Shown here: piece by piece, positions 42,001 through 51,471 of the stretch | How the letters are laid out: the number at the start of each line of letters is the position of its first letter | How positions within the stretch are numbered: the stretch's first letter is position 1 | DNA from: Edaphochlamys debaryana | Lineage: Eukaryota; Chlorophyta; Chlorophyceae; Chlamydomonadales | Assembly (NCBI GenBank): GCA_016858145.1 | Contig: JAEHOE010000220.1 | Location: 31,001-95,000, forward strand | Direction of reading: 5' to 3' | DNA length: 64,000 nt | Program-made: the position numbers and the translations under genes | The notes under the pieces: model-generated | The model's database searches: none | Seen by the model: the letters and a program-made list of their open reading frames with translations, nothing else | Told to the model about the DNA's origin: nothing

Positions 42001-43324
42001 CCTCCTGACAATGCGGCGCCCGACCTCGTCGATCGGTCTCCGCATCTTGGGGGCCACAGTCCCACGCGCAACCTCACCAGCACTGGTGCGCGTGGCAGGC
42101 GCGCTAGCGCTGCTGCCCCGGGCCCAAGTGATTGCTCCCATGCCAGCCGGAGCCTGGGTCTACAATGCACCGCTTTGGGGCAACCCAGCCCTGCCCGCGG
42201 GGAACATCGACAACAACGCCCCAAGCTGGGGCCTCGAAGGCGAGTTCACAGATCTGTTCGCGGTTCCGGGACTGCGGACAGTAGGCACGGCAGTCCGCTG
42301 CCTAGATGAGCTTGAGCGCATCCGAGGGATGCACGGGCTGGAGGGCAGCATAGGCCGGGCTCTCGCACGGGCGAGGGCCCAGATCAACAGGTCATATACC
42401 GAAAGGGTAGTACAGAGCATTTTGGGCACGCAGGTGGGAGCGCTCCCGCAAGCACTCCGCAATGGACTAGACATGGGACAGCGCCTGGGCGCGCTTATTA
42501 GCCGGCTCCCGGCCGGGTGGGCCGAAGCAGCACGGGGGGTGGACGATCAGGCGGCCGCCCCAGGGGAAGAAGAGGCTTGGGCGAACATTGCCAGGGGCAT
42601 AGGCTGGGAGGACGTCAGCTTGGCAAAGATGACAGTTAGCCTGGCTACGCACTTGCAATTGGGACCGGCTCGGGTTAAGCTAGCACGGAAGCATGCACTT
42701 TACATTCAGGAGGCGTACGGCACAGACACGGCATCAGCAGAAGCAGTGGCAAGTCTGAAAGCGGTTTGGCCGAGGTTGTGGGGCATTAAGTGGGATCCGG
42801 GCAATAAAGAGCCCTTGTGGAGGCTGGCGATGGATGGCTTCCCGGGATTTGGCATGCACCGGAGCCAGTTAGGAACTGAGAACGTGGCGAGGTGTCCGTG
42901 TGGGCGGGCCATGGAGCAAGGCGATCGGCTCCACCATTTCTGGTATTGTCCAGCCGCTGTGGCTGTTCGTATGCGCCTCAGTCATGGTATTGGCAGGGCG
43001 GTGAAACGACACGAGGTGTGGCTTGCTGTGCCCCCAGAGGGCACCGGGATTCATGCGCGAGTGTGGGACGTGGTGTGTCTGGCCGCGATATGCGCGATGG
43101 ACCGGGCCAGAAGGTACAAGTATGCGCACAGGGACGCTCAGGACCACTCCTTGATGATGGCACAGGCTTTAGCAGTAGCACGAGGCGAGTTTGAGGGCCG
43201 TTTGCAGTGTTTTGCGGAGGTTGGGCTCACGCACAGGGGCTGGGATGAGGTCCCAACCGACCACCCTTTCCTAGCGGCCAGGGCGGACGGATCAGTGCAG
43301 TATGCAGGCCCGGACGCCCCTTGA
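39071..43324 (+). CDS. LINE ORF2: endonuclease-reverse transcriptase (copy A2)
   Basis: 1417 residues, intact and collinear with A1 ORF2. Endonuclease motifs are THNVRG, QETKL, ADFNFVPN and GRPSDHR. RT motifs are FLDFHKAYDTVD (A1 has R for H), GVRQGCPLAPLLY and YADD at 737-740. The Cys/His motif CPCG...HHFWYC lies near the C-terminus. It would cleave target DNA and reverse-transcribe the element RNA in cis. There is no Shine-Dalgarno-like context, as expected. The start follows the ORF1 TAA with no gap, so ORF2 is probably made by termination-reinitiation. With ORF1 intact, this is the one copy in the window that could be autonomous. Confidence 0.94.
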   Translation: MPGRRPRERAGLPPLRVATHNVRGILGGGNRQLDRLTALMQQWARQRLDVVCLQETKLPAAQTNWVQTQMSVIAAQLHVGDWQSFWSPAGQGPRGGPAGGVAILIRKALITGGALQVPVAPSTTDTEGRLVQLPVRWGGHSFTLTCAYLPSANPSAQRCFIETVLGPSLSATSTHLLAADFNFVPNPALDSISAHGRPDDAATTATFSTFCPGLVDVYRALHPEQRAYTFTNGASAARLDRLLASSPLAAHVPTCRVESGRPSDHRLVSIYINPLDTARPPGRGLPRARLHFLDHPDLRDQFGDWLIQASAARPTTPAECLQWWTRFKRSLLISCNRLNRMARQRRLQATAEAEAAAQAEAAAFAAVAAGDLSAASAAAAARAAAAAASLRAAAPWARRARQAWLRTGERPCPAITRLIRPVSGGCVIRQLQRPDGSQATNPEELPEVMAEFWSRVSTAAAADPEARAQVLHALRAAGNRCPPSRVAEMGAAEVLAKEVATAIAGARPGTAPGADGIPMDLYKAYAAQLTPILVDVFTAIGTTESTPAGFLDAVISCFHKGGDPAVAAMYRPIALLDTDYRLLPRVLARRLLPAFVEAIDNEQTAFLTLRLISDNILLMQLLAESLRKSGESGLIAFLDFHKAYDTVDRPFLLACLDALGVGDGFLRWVRLIYTGTRSAALVNGQLSSYKAVTAGVRQGCPLAPLLYLAPGQALLSFLKRLELGFALANTRLTASQYADDYGQILQSTALVSDLMSAMDTFAAASGQRLNVGKCELLRIGTPPPPALQQHPPPGPQAAEQVAGLHLAASARTLGVTFSTQPTAATPLPPPLLDKFLSRLTLIARMGLSAFGVASCLSAYGLGTLLYHCQHNGLPPRTATEHLVGTVAALTDRNMTPARYRDNPNALPAGAPTSCMYLSPAVGGFCLLPLVEHTGARHASAAVRGILGACGLLRYRPPWTAPLVSLLHSTHPAAHPLCLLTMRRPTSSIGLRILGATVPRATSPALVRVAGALALLPRAQVIAPMPAGAWVYNAPLWGNPALPAGNIDNNAPSWGLEGEFTDLFAVPGLRTVGTAVRCLDELERIRGMHGLEGSIGRALARARAQINRSYTERVVQSILGTQVGALPQALRNGLDMGQRLGALISRLPAGWAEAARGVDDQAAAPGEEEAWANIARGIGWEDVSLAKMTVSLATHLQLGPARVKLARKHALYIQEAYGTDTASAEAVASLKAVWPRLWGIKWDPGNKEPLWRLAMDGFPGFGMHRSQLGTENVARCPCGRAMEQGDRLHHFWYCPAAVAVRMRLSHGIGRAVKRHEVWLAVPPEGTGIHARVWDVVCLAAICAMDRARRYKYAHRDAQDHSLMMAQALAVARGEFEGRLQCFAEVGLTHRGWDEVPTDHPFLAARADGSVQYAGPDAP

Positions 43325-43835
43325 TGGAGGCGGGGCACACCCAGCGGCGCATAACAAACGGGAGGGAGCCGCAGGGGGGGGGGGTTCGCCCGGCGGCGCA
43401 TAACAAACGGGAGGGAGCCGCAGGGCAGGGGCGGGGACCGGGTGAGCTACACGTGGCGTTTGATGGGATGTGCACCTTGCGGAAAGGGGACATAGTCCTC
43501 TGCGGCGCATAACAAACGGGAGGGAGCCGCAGAGTAGGAGTGAATGTGGGGTCGGGAGAGCCAGGATCGAGAGGTGTACGGCCAACAGTGTGAGCACATG
43601 ATGAACGGTGAACGGTTACTGGTAGGAGGCGCGGCCGAGGAGGGGCCATCGATACACGCTGAGCATGGTCATTTCGTGCCAAGGACTAAGGTGGGACCTG
43701 AGTGTGGTCAGTGCAAGTTTTGACAGGGACTTGCGTTCTGGCTTGCAGGGGGCAAGCCCGTGAGGTGGGTCGCTTGGCCCCAGCGTTCAGCGCTGTGACC
43801 CCAGGGGGGTCCTTCATTGTAAACACCGAGGACTG
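43325..43835 (+). other. LINE A2 3' UTR
   Basis: Three 28-bp repeats at 43347-43374, 43396-43423 and 43505-43532, then the hairpin GGCTTGC-AGGGG-GCAAGCC (43740-43758) and the TGTAA-containing tail. This is the same order as in A1 with slightly different spacing, so the repeats are a family trait. Confidence 0.85.
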
Positions 43836-44372
43836 GCTCGTGGGTGCGTGCATTCGGGAAGTGGGGGGCTGAGGCGTGACCCGAGGTGGGTCTTTGGGGT
43901 CTCGAGCGGTCTGTGTGTCTCGTGAGTGGTGAGCAGGAAGAGGGGAGCGCCAGGTTAGGACGCCGTGCTAGCGGAAGGGGTGGAGGTGGGGGTTGGGGAG
44001 GTGGGTGTGGGGCGGCTGGTGTCAACGCCCTCCTTATGACGGGAGGTGGTGCTGTGTTTCGCCCTTGCCTGTGATCTGTCATAGTGCTTCCCTTTGCTGC
44101 ATGGCAACCCGGGGAGCCCGGGGATGAACCCGGGCGCACACCCTCCCTCTGTGGAGGCCAGCGCGGGCCCAGGAGGTTGCGGGCTCTGCGTGGTGTAAAT
44201 CGCGTGGTGTAACTCACTCAGTCACTCTGCAGCCAGCTCGGCCCCAACATGGCAGCAGCAAAGCAGCCCCCGAGCAGCACAGTGCGACAGGCAAACCACC
44301 CCCCAGGCACTCCTGTTCTACCGCCCTTCCCCCGCAGGTCAGCCCCATCTCGCCCCAGCCAGCAACGCCCTG
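43836..44372. other. Intronic spacer between two LINE insertions
   Basis: No gene supported. The minus strand contains CCCGGGTTCATCCCCGGG near 44105-44135, which looked tRNA-like but lacks the rest of a cloverleaf. Confidence 0.5.
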
Positions 44373-45054
44373 GGGCCCCTGTGGCGACTTGCCATGGACG
44401 GCTATCCAGGCTTTGGCATGCATTGAGCCCAGCTGGGCACGAGTGAGGTAGCCAGGTGTCCCAAGATGAACCAAGGTGACCGGCTCCACCATTTCTGGTC
44501 GTGTGCGACAACAATGGCAGTGCGCACAAGACTGAGCGATGCTATTGGTCGGGCGGTGAAGAGGCATGAGGTTTGGTTGGTGCAGGCACCCGCTGGCATT
44601 GAGCAGCAAGTTTGGGACGTGGTGTGCTTGGCCGCTGTGGGGGCCATGGAGCAAGCACGGAGGTACAAGTACGCACAGCGGGGTGTAGAGGGCCTGATCA
44701 TGCAGGCAAGGGCGCTGGCAAGGGGAGAGCTGGAAACGCGCCTGCAGTGCTTTGCCGGGGCGGGGTCGGCCCCATCGGATTGGGACACGGTGCCTGAGGA
44801 CCACCCCTTTTTGGCCGTGACCGAGGACGATGTGCGATACATGCCCCACCGTGGGGCGTGACGTTGACGTGACGTTGAGGTGATGGATGGTCTTCACTAG
44901 GTCTTTTTTGGAGCCCGGGTAGGGGCCTTGCCGTCCAAGTCAGGGGGCGGCGTGCTGGCTTGCAGGGGGCAAGCCCGTGAGGTTGGCTGCCAAGCCACAG
45001 CGTTCAGCTGCCGTGCACCCCGCTGGGGTCCCTCATTGTAACCACCGAGGACTG
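44373..45054 (+). pseudogene. LINE-B ORF2 3' fragment, isolated copy
   Basis: 5'-truncated at CCCTGTGGCGACTTGCC. The frame carries GDRLHHFWSC through RYMPH with several differences from the array copies, including a TGA at 44424 and loss of the CPCG pair. It ends with the family tail at 45054. It was inserted close to the donor of exon 45180-45432. Confidence 0.9.
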
Positions 45055-45432
45055 GGGCGCCGGGTCCCGTAGGGACCGTGGCACCCGTGCACACCCGCCC
45101 TTGCCCGACGCACGCCGAGTGCCTGTTGCTTTGTCCCCTTACCCGCTTGTGGGTATAGCAGTTGCCGATGCACGCTCACCTGGGTACAGGACGTGGTCGC
45201 AGTCGGCGAGTTGAGGCAACAGGCTGAAGACATGTTGCAGGACGCTCTCCACGGAGCCGGCGCCCGGCAGCCCAATCTGTTTGGCAGCGAAGCCAACCGC
45301 TGCGACCACCAGGTCTGTGGTCTCGTTGTTGCGCACCAGCCGCACAGCATACGGAATGCGCGTGTCATTCACAAGGTCTAGGTTGCCCCTGGCGTCGCCC
45401 ACTTCCGCCAAGTTGCACGCCGCGCCAGGATC

Positions 45433-46217
45433 CTGCATCACATGTCAGGTTCGCCACGGCTTGTGACGGGCGAGGATGAGACCGGGTGCGAAGGCCATTG
45501 GCACTGACTCCAGCTGACTCGGCCAGGACTCGTGCTCACTGCCATTCTCGTCGCGTCTCGCCGGCTGGACTGGCGCTTGAGCCTCAGATAGACGTCGGAC
45601 TCGCTCTCTGTCAAGCCGATGCGACGAGCGAGTGAGTGTGCTGTCCAACTTTATGGGTTAACGTATCTGCCCTGCTTCTCGCCTGATATTGGGTAAAGTG
45701 ATCTGCACACCAAGGGCAGCACGAGTGGACAATATGACGCATTGCACATGCGCCATGCCGTACAGGTCTTGCTCGGGCCGGCTCGGGCCCTTTGGGGCCA
45801 AGTGTACAACAGGTCGGCCCGTGTGGACACGGGGCCGTGGCGGGCCGTGGCGGTCTTGGCTCTCGGGGCCGAACCCGGCCGAACTCACGCGCCCAGGCCC
45901 AGCAGCTCCATACCGTCTGAGCGAAACCCAGTTCACGCTGGGCCACGCTGGGCCCGATAAGCCCCGAACTCTCGATCGGCCCGTATCGGCCTTATAACGT
46001 AGGTGGGTCCCGAAGTGCACTCCACTACCAATCGACGGCGAACGACGGTACTCAACATACTGTGACGCTGCACCTCGGAACCATTGTGCGCGGGGCAGTT
46101 GCCATTTGCCCGGAATGGTCACGCATTTCCCAACTTGGCCCAGTTGGCCCGTGCCGTCTGGTCACCCTGTGCTACAGACGCGTTACTCATCAAGCTCGCC
46201 CCCATAACGCGCACCAG
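45433..46217. promoter_or_regulatory. Divergent intergenic region
   Basis: Lies between the minus-strand gene (exon ending 45432) and the plus-strand zinc-ribbon gene. It is rich in short GGCCC/GGGCC inverted repeats (45770-45960, 46130-46160). No TATA box was found. Part may hold the first exon of the minus-strand gene. Confidence 0.3.
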
Positions 46218-46409
46218 ATGAACAAGCTGAAGAACGCTGCAAAGAAGGTCCACAAGGTGGTACCCAAGACCCGCGCAATCTGTGATAAGTGCAAGGACGA
46301 GCGCGTGCTTTCAGCCGAGGAGGTGTTGGGCTACGTGCAGCGCGGCGGCAAGGACGGCATCCCGTGTGACGAGTGCGAGGGGGTGATGTACGTGAAAGAA
46401 GTGCGCTAG
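46218..46409 (+). CDS. Small zinc-ribbon protein, 63 residues
   Basis: A single-exon frame from ATG 46218 to TAG 46407. The protein is basic at its N-terminus (MNKLKNAAKKVHK) and then has two CxxC pairs, CDKC at 22-25 and CDEC at 50-53, spaced as in a one-zinc ribbon. A frame extends upstream to 46062, but the ATG at 46218 begins a compact, lysine-rich start and upstream codons look non-coding. A TGTAA signal lies 277 nt downstream (46686-46690). Its role is unknown; a nucleic-acid or protein-binding adaptor is possible. Being small, it could be a chance frame, though the paired cysteines and composition argue against that. Confidence 0.5.
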   Translation: MNKLKNAAKKVHKVVPKTRAICDKCKDERVLSAEEVLGYVQRGGKDGIPCDECEGVMYVKEVR

Positions 46410-46678
46410 CTCCACCAAACTTCACGCGGACGCATGGGTCACTGAGCAGTGGATGGCGGGCTGGTGAAGGTAGCGTTCTGGTGCAGGAGCGCTGGGCCCT
46501 GCTGGGCTGCTCCTGGCTGCTGGCTGTGCACCCTGCCTCAAGACGTGCAGCGCGTGTGTGTGGGCCTCTACCCGAGGCCATGGGGGGCACGCCAGGTTGA
46601 GAGTAGTTGCAGGGTGCGTTGTGCATGTGACGCCAAGCCATGTGCGTCCGATGCCTTGCCGGGGTTCACGGCTGGTTG

Positions 46679-46702
46679 CCTTCATTGTAACATCGAGGAC
46701 TG
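46679..46702 (+). terminator. LINE-tail-like polyadenylation region
   Basis: TTCATTGTAACATCGAGGAC plus TG matches the terminal ~24 bp of LINE A with one gap and one substitution, and contains TGTAA. It lies 3' of the zinc-ribbon gene and may act as its poly(A) signal. The LINE hairpin upstream is not recognisable here. Confidence 0.55.
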
Positions 46703-47138
46703 ATTGCCGTTGTCCGTGAAACGACGCTGATGACCCTTTGCACCAGCCGATAGCCCACCCTGAAAACCCTGCGGGTGCGTGGCGTGCTCACGTCTGCCCT
46801 GTCCTCTCCTCTGTCTCGGAACCTAGCCATCTGGGGCACCGCCCAGCGCGCCACCTGCTACGCGCAGCACACCCCAACTCACAGCCGTGTAGGTGAGCTG
46901 CCGTTACTCCCTCACAAGTCCGGTGTACGAAGGCCCATGTCCTCCTCCTGCCCCACCTGACCCCCACCCCTTGAGCCAACCTGGGCCGGCCCGTGCCGCT
47001 GCTGCATTCTTGTCCCGACCTCACCCAACTGAAGAGCCGGCCTGTCCCCCTGACTGCTCCTCCCTGCGGTTGAGGCGTGGGGACCTGGCCTCTCCATCCG
47101 CCTCGTAAGGCCACCCCCTCTCCTCGAAGGCCCCCCAG

Positions 47139-49122
47139 TCATGTGCCGCGCCTGGCGTCCTGGCCGGCTCCCGTGAGCCTACCCCGCGGGGCGCTACCGG
47201 CGCGCCCCACGGGCCGTCCTTTTGCCCCCGCCTTGCCGCCCTTCGCCTCGCCCGCTTCCTTCTCCACCCCGGCCCCCGCCTCGCTGCCCGCCTCCTCCTC
47301 CTCCCGCTTCCCTTGACTGAGGTTTTCGTACAACTGACAACTGCACACCCCCGCCCGCCACGCACTTCCCATGTCCCACCTGCGCGGTGCAGTGCGTTGG
47401 CGTCTCCTTGGACTTGGCCGTCTCCAGGACCACCTGGGGGTGGGGCGGAGAGGGGGCAAGAGGGTGGGGTGAGGACAGTGGGAGTAGCCGGTGGACGATG
47501 AAAGGTGCTGGTTGGCGAACGTGAAGGCAGAACGTAAAAAGACACAGCGGACCAACAGACACCCGAGCGGTGGGGGTTCCACACACGGCGCTCCGCAGCC
47601 TGCCCCAAGGGTCCCTCACCCGCTCCATGCCTCACCCCTAGCGGCAGCAACTCACCCGCCGCCTGCTCCTCCCACCGGCCCCTCCCGCACCAGCACCCCT
47701 CCCCCCCGTCTCCCCAACTCCCTGATTTTACCGGTGCACGGCTCAAAGGACGGGAACCCGTCGTTGCATGCGTCCACTCGGGCCACCAGGTACCGTATGC
47801 CGGGTTGGCGATGGGCTGGCCGTTGAGAGACTGCCTGGGGGCAGGGTGGGCGAGTAAGTGGGTTTGTGGTGGAGGGCGGCGGCGGAGCCAGTCGGGCAGC
47901 GCTAACGGCCATGCGACACGGCCAAGGTGGGAAGAGCAGCGCCCTCCCCCTTGCTCCCCACCCTGCCCGACCCCCGGGCACGGCTGGGGGATGAACACCA
48001 GTCCTGCCGGGATGGAGCAGCGGGGCACACGGAGGGGGGTGGAGAGGAGGGGGCATAGGGAGGACCGGGTCTGGTCGGGGGAGTGAAAAGGGATGTGGGC
48101 CGATGCATTGATTTGGTTGGGCACTGTCCATAGATGGACGGCGCAGAGGGGCACGCAAATCGGGGCCATCCTCATCTGCGCCCGCTCCTGCTCCCCCTCT
48201 TCCCCTTACTTCGACGCCTCTTTGTCTCCCTCCTTCCCAGCCACCCTCACCTAGACCGGCAGGCCCTTGGTGTGGAAGGGCACCAGCCGCACGGGCGCCC
48301 GCCGCTGCACACGAACGGTGCGAGCTCTCAGTCAGCGCCTGGGGTGGGCGGGGGCGGGGCGGGCGGGCAACCTTCGTTTTTGTCCGGAGCCTTCCCACTC
48401 GGCCTTGCCACTCACGGTCCCCTTCTCCGTCCCTTCTGCCCCCTGCCGTGTCCCTCTCAGCACCAGCTCCGCCTCGCCCCCCGTGTACTTCTTGGACACC
48501 AGGTAGCTGGGGGAGGGGGCGTGGATGCGATTGAGGACGGGGTTGGGGCGATGGGCAAGTTGGAGGATGGGGTTAGAAAGCGGTACGCGGTTCGAGGTCG
48601 TGAGCGACACATTTCGCTGTCCCCAGGCCTCCCGTTCCGCCGCCCTCCCCCACTCCCTCCCCCACTGATTGATATGCGCTCCCCGCTGCGGAAGGGCGCC
48701 GTGCCGCCATTGGCGATGGGGGCGCCGTTGAGCGACAGCTGCGAGACAGGTGAGCCCATGGGGCGGGGGTCGCCCGTTTCCGCCAGACCAGGCATAACCA
48801 GTCCGGCCTGCCTCCCCCTCTCCCTCTTCCCCGCCCCCACCAGCACATGATGACGGGCCAAAATGGCTTGTGCCCGACCTGCTGCCCTCAGCCCAGGACA
48901 CTTCCCCACCCCTGTGCCCACGACACCCGCCCCCCCCTCCCCCCCGCCCCCCCCTATTCCTCGCATTCGCACTCCCGCTATCCACTGGGCAGGCTTAAAA
49001 ACCCCTTTCCCCCCTTTAACCTTTCCGCCCTCCACCCCCTCCCCCCTCTCCCCCCCTCGGCCCCCACCGGCACGTCGCTCTTCTTGAGCACCCCCGCAGC
49101 CGCCGAAGGAGGCTCCACGCGC
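47139..49122 (-). pseudogene. DEG/HtrA-type protease, PDZ region only, degenerate
   Basis: Exons on the minus strand resemble the PDZ half of plant DEG proteases (DEG9/DEG10/DEG2 group): 49068-49122 (RVEPPSAAAGVLKKSDVP), 48666-48738 (LSLNGAPIANGGTAPFRSGE), 48416-48506 (YLVSKKYTGGEAELVLRG), 48251-48304 (VRLVPFHTKGLP), about 47990-48015 (GLVFIPQ), about 47740-47846 (LNGQPIAN...YLVARVDACND), 47378-47434 (VVLETAKSKETP) and a Lys/Glu-rich tail to TGA at 47139. The first two join in phase. Problems: no trypsin-like domain upstream, the second/third junction is off by one base, TAG follows LPV at 48251, and the ~60 residues expected between GLVFIPQ and LNGQPIAN are missing. Family recognition is from memory of the PDZ pattern. 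Confidence 0.6.
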
Positions 49123-49768
49123 CTGGGGGTGGGGGTTGGGGTGGGGGGAAGGGGTGAACAGAGCGGGCGGGAACGGCGGAGGTGAAGGGGTGCGTGACCT
49201 TCGTGTGTGGAGAGGACGCATGAGTGAAAGGGGTGCGTGCCGGGCGCAGTAGCCTGAGTGGCAAGCAGGGAGCAGGGGACTTGACGACCAAGGCAACGGG
49301 CACAGGCGCGGCTGAACGGTGCCCCAGTGCGTGCCTGCCTTCGCCCGGCAAGCAATGCCCCTCCCGGCCCCGCCTGCCTCCCTCCCTCTTGCGCGCCTCC
49401 CGCAGGAAGGGGCCCTCCAGCTCCTGCCCATGCAAGTTGCCCTCGCCCTCGCAAGCTCTGCCACCCTGCGTCAGCCTCACGCCGCATACCCTAGCGCTGC
49501 CGCCGGCCCGCCCGGCCTGCCCCTGCCCCAACGCAGCCCCCCCAACACCGCTCAGCCAGGGGCTCCGACCGCGGGCACTCCCGCCACTCCCCCCCCGCGC
49601 CCGCCCCCGCAGCAGCCGCCGCCATGGACCCCCCGCGCCTCTGCAGCGTGGGCGAGCGGGGCAGCGAGGCGGCTGCGGACCTCGAGGCCTGGCCCGAGCC
49701 CAGCCCGGGCGAGGCGGCTCGGGAATTGATGCTAGGGCCCGAGGCGCCGGGCGCCTGCCCCGCCACGC

Positions 49769-51330
49769 TCAGGCCCCCGCCCTGCGTGGCCGCCCCTGGC
49801 CCTCCCGCCGCGCCTGCCCCGACCCCGGCCCCCGGTTGGCGCCCCCGGCCGGCGGTCCGTCCTCCGCCAGGATGTGGTCCGCCAGCAGCACCAGGCCCTG
49901 GGGGTGGGGAGGGGAGGGGGGGGGGAGGGGGGGAGTGTGAACGGCTGCTAGTGTTAGCCGGGGACGCGTAGGCACGGGGAATAGCCGGTTGGTTCTGAGG
50001 TGCCCGAAGCCCGGTGTTGGGGTGTGTCTCGGGTGAGAACGCATTTTGACACAGGATGCATAGGGTGGCCGGGGTGTGCGTGGAGGGGGCTGTGTAAGCA
50101 GCAAGCAGCAGGGTCAGCCCTGCTCCTGCCCCTCCACCCCATGCCCCTCCGCCCCACTGCGCTTCCCTCAATCTCTCCCCACCTGCGTGGGGTCCATGGG
50201 CTTTGCCTCGGCGTACAGCTGCGCCTCCGCCTCCTCCTCGCTCTTGCTCTCGCGCTCGATGGCGTCGATCACATCGTCCGGCAGCTCGCTGCCCTCCTCG
50301 CCCACTCGCCCGCCTCGCTGTCCGTGTCACTGCCGTTACCGCCCGACGCATCCGCGCCCAGAGCCCCCGCACGCTTGGGCATGCCGTACCTCCCGCGGCT
50401 CTTCTCCGCCGCCGCCTTGACGGCGCCGGGCGACGGCGGCGCGGGCGCCGCCGCCAGCTGCGCCGCCAAGGCGGCCTCCAGCGCCGCCAGCTTGCCCTTC
50501 ATGCTTTCCAGCAGCCCCTCCGCCGTCTGCATCTTTACCGCATTCGGCCCGGTTCCAGATCCAGATCTGAGCGTGGAACCCGACGGCGCCGCCGACGGCA
50601 GCGGCGCCAGCCGCGCCGACGGCGCGGGCCGCCGCTGGCGGCGCTTGAGCACCGCCGCCGTCGTGGCGGCGGTGTACCGCGGCGGCGGCGCCAGTCCATC
50701 GTCCGCCTCCACCAGGGGGTGGGCCAGGGCGAAGCGGAGCGCCGCGATGGCCCCCGCCGAGTCGCTGGTGAGGGCGCCCGAGTGCATGGGCAGGGAGCGG
50801 GGGTCGAGGCCAAGGGCCACGGCCAGGCGCTCAGTGGGGTCGGTGATGGACTCCCACAGGGGGGTGGACTCGGCGCTGGGGGCCACGGGCGCGGGCTCCG
50901 AGGGCGGGCGCTCCGATCCCGCTTCGTCCCCCTCCTCGCCCTCGACCTCCTCGCCGGCCTCGTCCTCGCCCGGCGCCTGCGCCGAGCCCCGCCGCCGCCG
51001 CTCCGCGATGCCCACCCCCGTGAGGAAGGTGTGGTCCTCGGGCGCCTCGCCGTCCTCCTCCTCCGCCTCCTCGTCCTCCTGAGGGGAGCAAGAGGACAGG
51101 GGCGTGGGGCGTTGAGAGGGCGCACGGGGTTGCGACGGGCACGCCTGCACACCCGCCCAGCCGCCAACCGCGCCTCTTCACCCTCCTCCAGTAACCCACC
51201 CGCCCACCCTCCAGGGTGCAGCCCGCCCACCTCGACCACCGTGTTGAGCCGCCACTGCTCGATGGTCTGCTCGGTGCGCTCGAAGGCCTCCGCCACCCGC
51301 TCGGGCGCCGCGGCGGCGGTGATGACGGCG
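49769..51330 (-). CDS. Acidic, low-complexity exons, unknown; perhaps the 3' part of the THADA-like gene
   Basis: Segments in order on the minus strand: ~51231-51310 (RVAEAFERTEQTIEQWRLN..., donor GTGGGC); an exon from ~51080 joined in phase 0 (EDEEAEEEDGEAPEDHTFLT...), Glu/Pro/Ala-rich with a helical stretch (LLESMKGKLAALEAALAAQL); a +1 shift near 50305; ELPDDVIDAIERESKSEEEA to a donor at 50188; and a final exon GLVLLADHILAEDGPPAGG ending TGA at 49769. No family is recognised for these pieces. They may be the C-terminal part of the gene upstream or a separate gene. Confidence 0.4.
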
Positions 51331-51471
51331 GCGGCGGCGGCCACGGTGGCGGCGGCGGCGCGCGGGGCTGACGGGGCCGGCGGTGGCGCGCGCAGCAGTG
51401 GGGGTGGGTGGCATGGAGCCGAGGCGGGAGACGGGGGCGGAGGGGGCGGTGGAGGAGGGGGGCGGGGGCGG

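Larger units (their letters stand above)
37113..43835 (+). mobile_element. Full-length L1-type LINE copy A2
   Basis: Both ORFs are open, with a 3' UTR identical in layout to A1 and the tail ending CACCGAGGACTG at 43835. The 3' flank GGCTCGTGGGTGC resembles GGCTCATGGGTGC at 37100-37112 (one mismatch), a probable target-site duplication that would place the 5' end at about 37113 and give a ~350-bp 5' UTR. It lies antisense in an intron of the flanking minus-strand gene. It may be active. Confidence 0.9.
36021..45432 (-). pseudogene. Spliced gene, fascin/beta-trefoil-like C-terminus, LINEs in its intron
   Basis: Exon 45180-45432 (84 codons + 1 nt, DPGAACNLAEVG...DCDHVLYP, donor GTGAGC) joins in matching phase to an exon starting at 36984 (LTPADTAGAPLASVLAGD...). 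A further exon is 36021-36383. The intron between the first two, 36985-45179, holds LINE A2 and a LINE-B fragment, both in antisense. The last exon reads GTYLAKGSGN, DGEYLTAWSD, WEHWDL and, further on, HFGRYLCSGDDG, a G-x-YL spacing like fascin-type trefoil repeats (actin or sugar binding). The family call is weak. A TAA at 36120-36122 interrupts the frame, and coding-like sequence continues to TGA at 36021. The start exon is not identified. Confidence 0.5.

Noticed and set aside
44100..44140. tRNA-like T-arm on the minus strand
   Set aside because: CCCGGGTTCATCCCCGGG resembles a T-arm, but no acceptor, D-arm or anticodon arm can be drawn around it.
47491..49971. Plus-strand Pro/Ser-rich frames over the DEG region
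   Set aside because: They are the complements of GC-rich exons and C-rich introns; splice signals and homology are on the minus strand.
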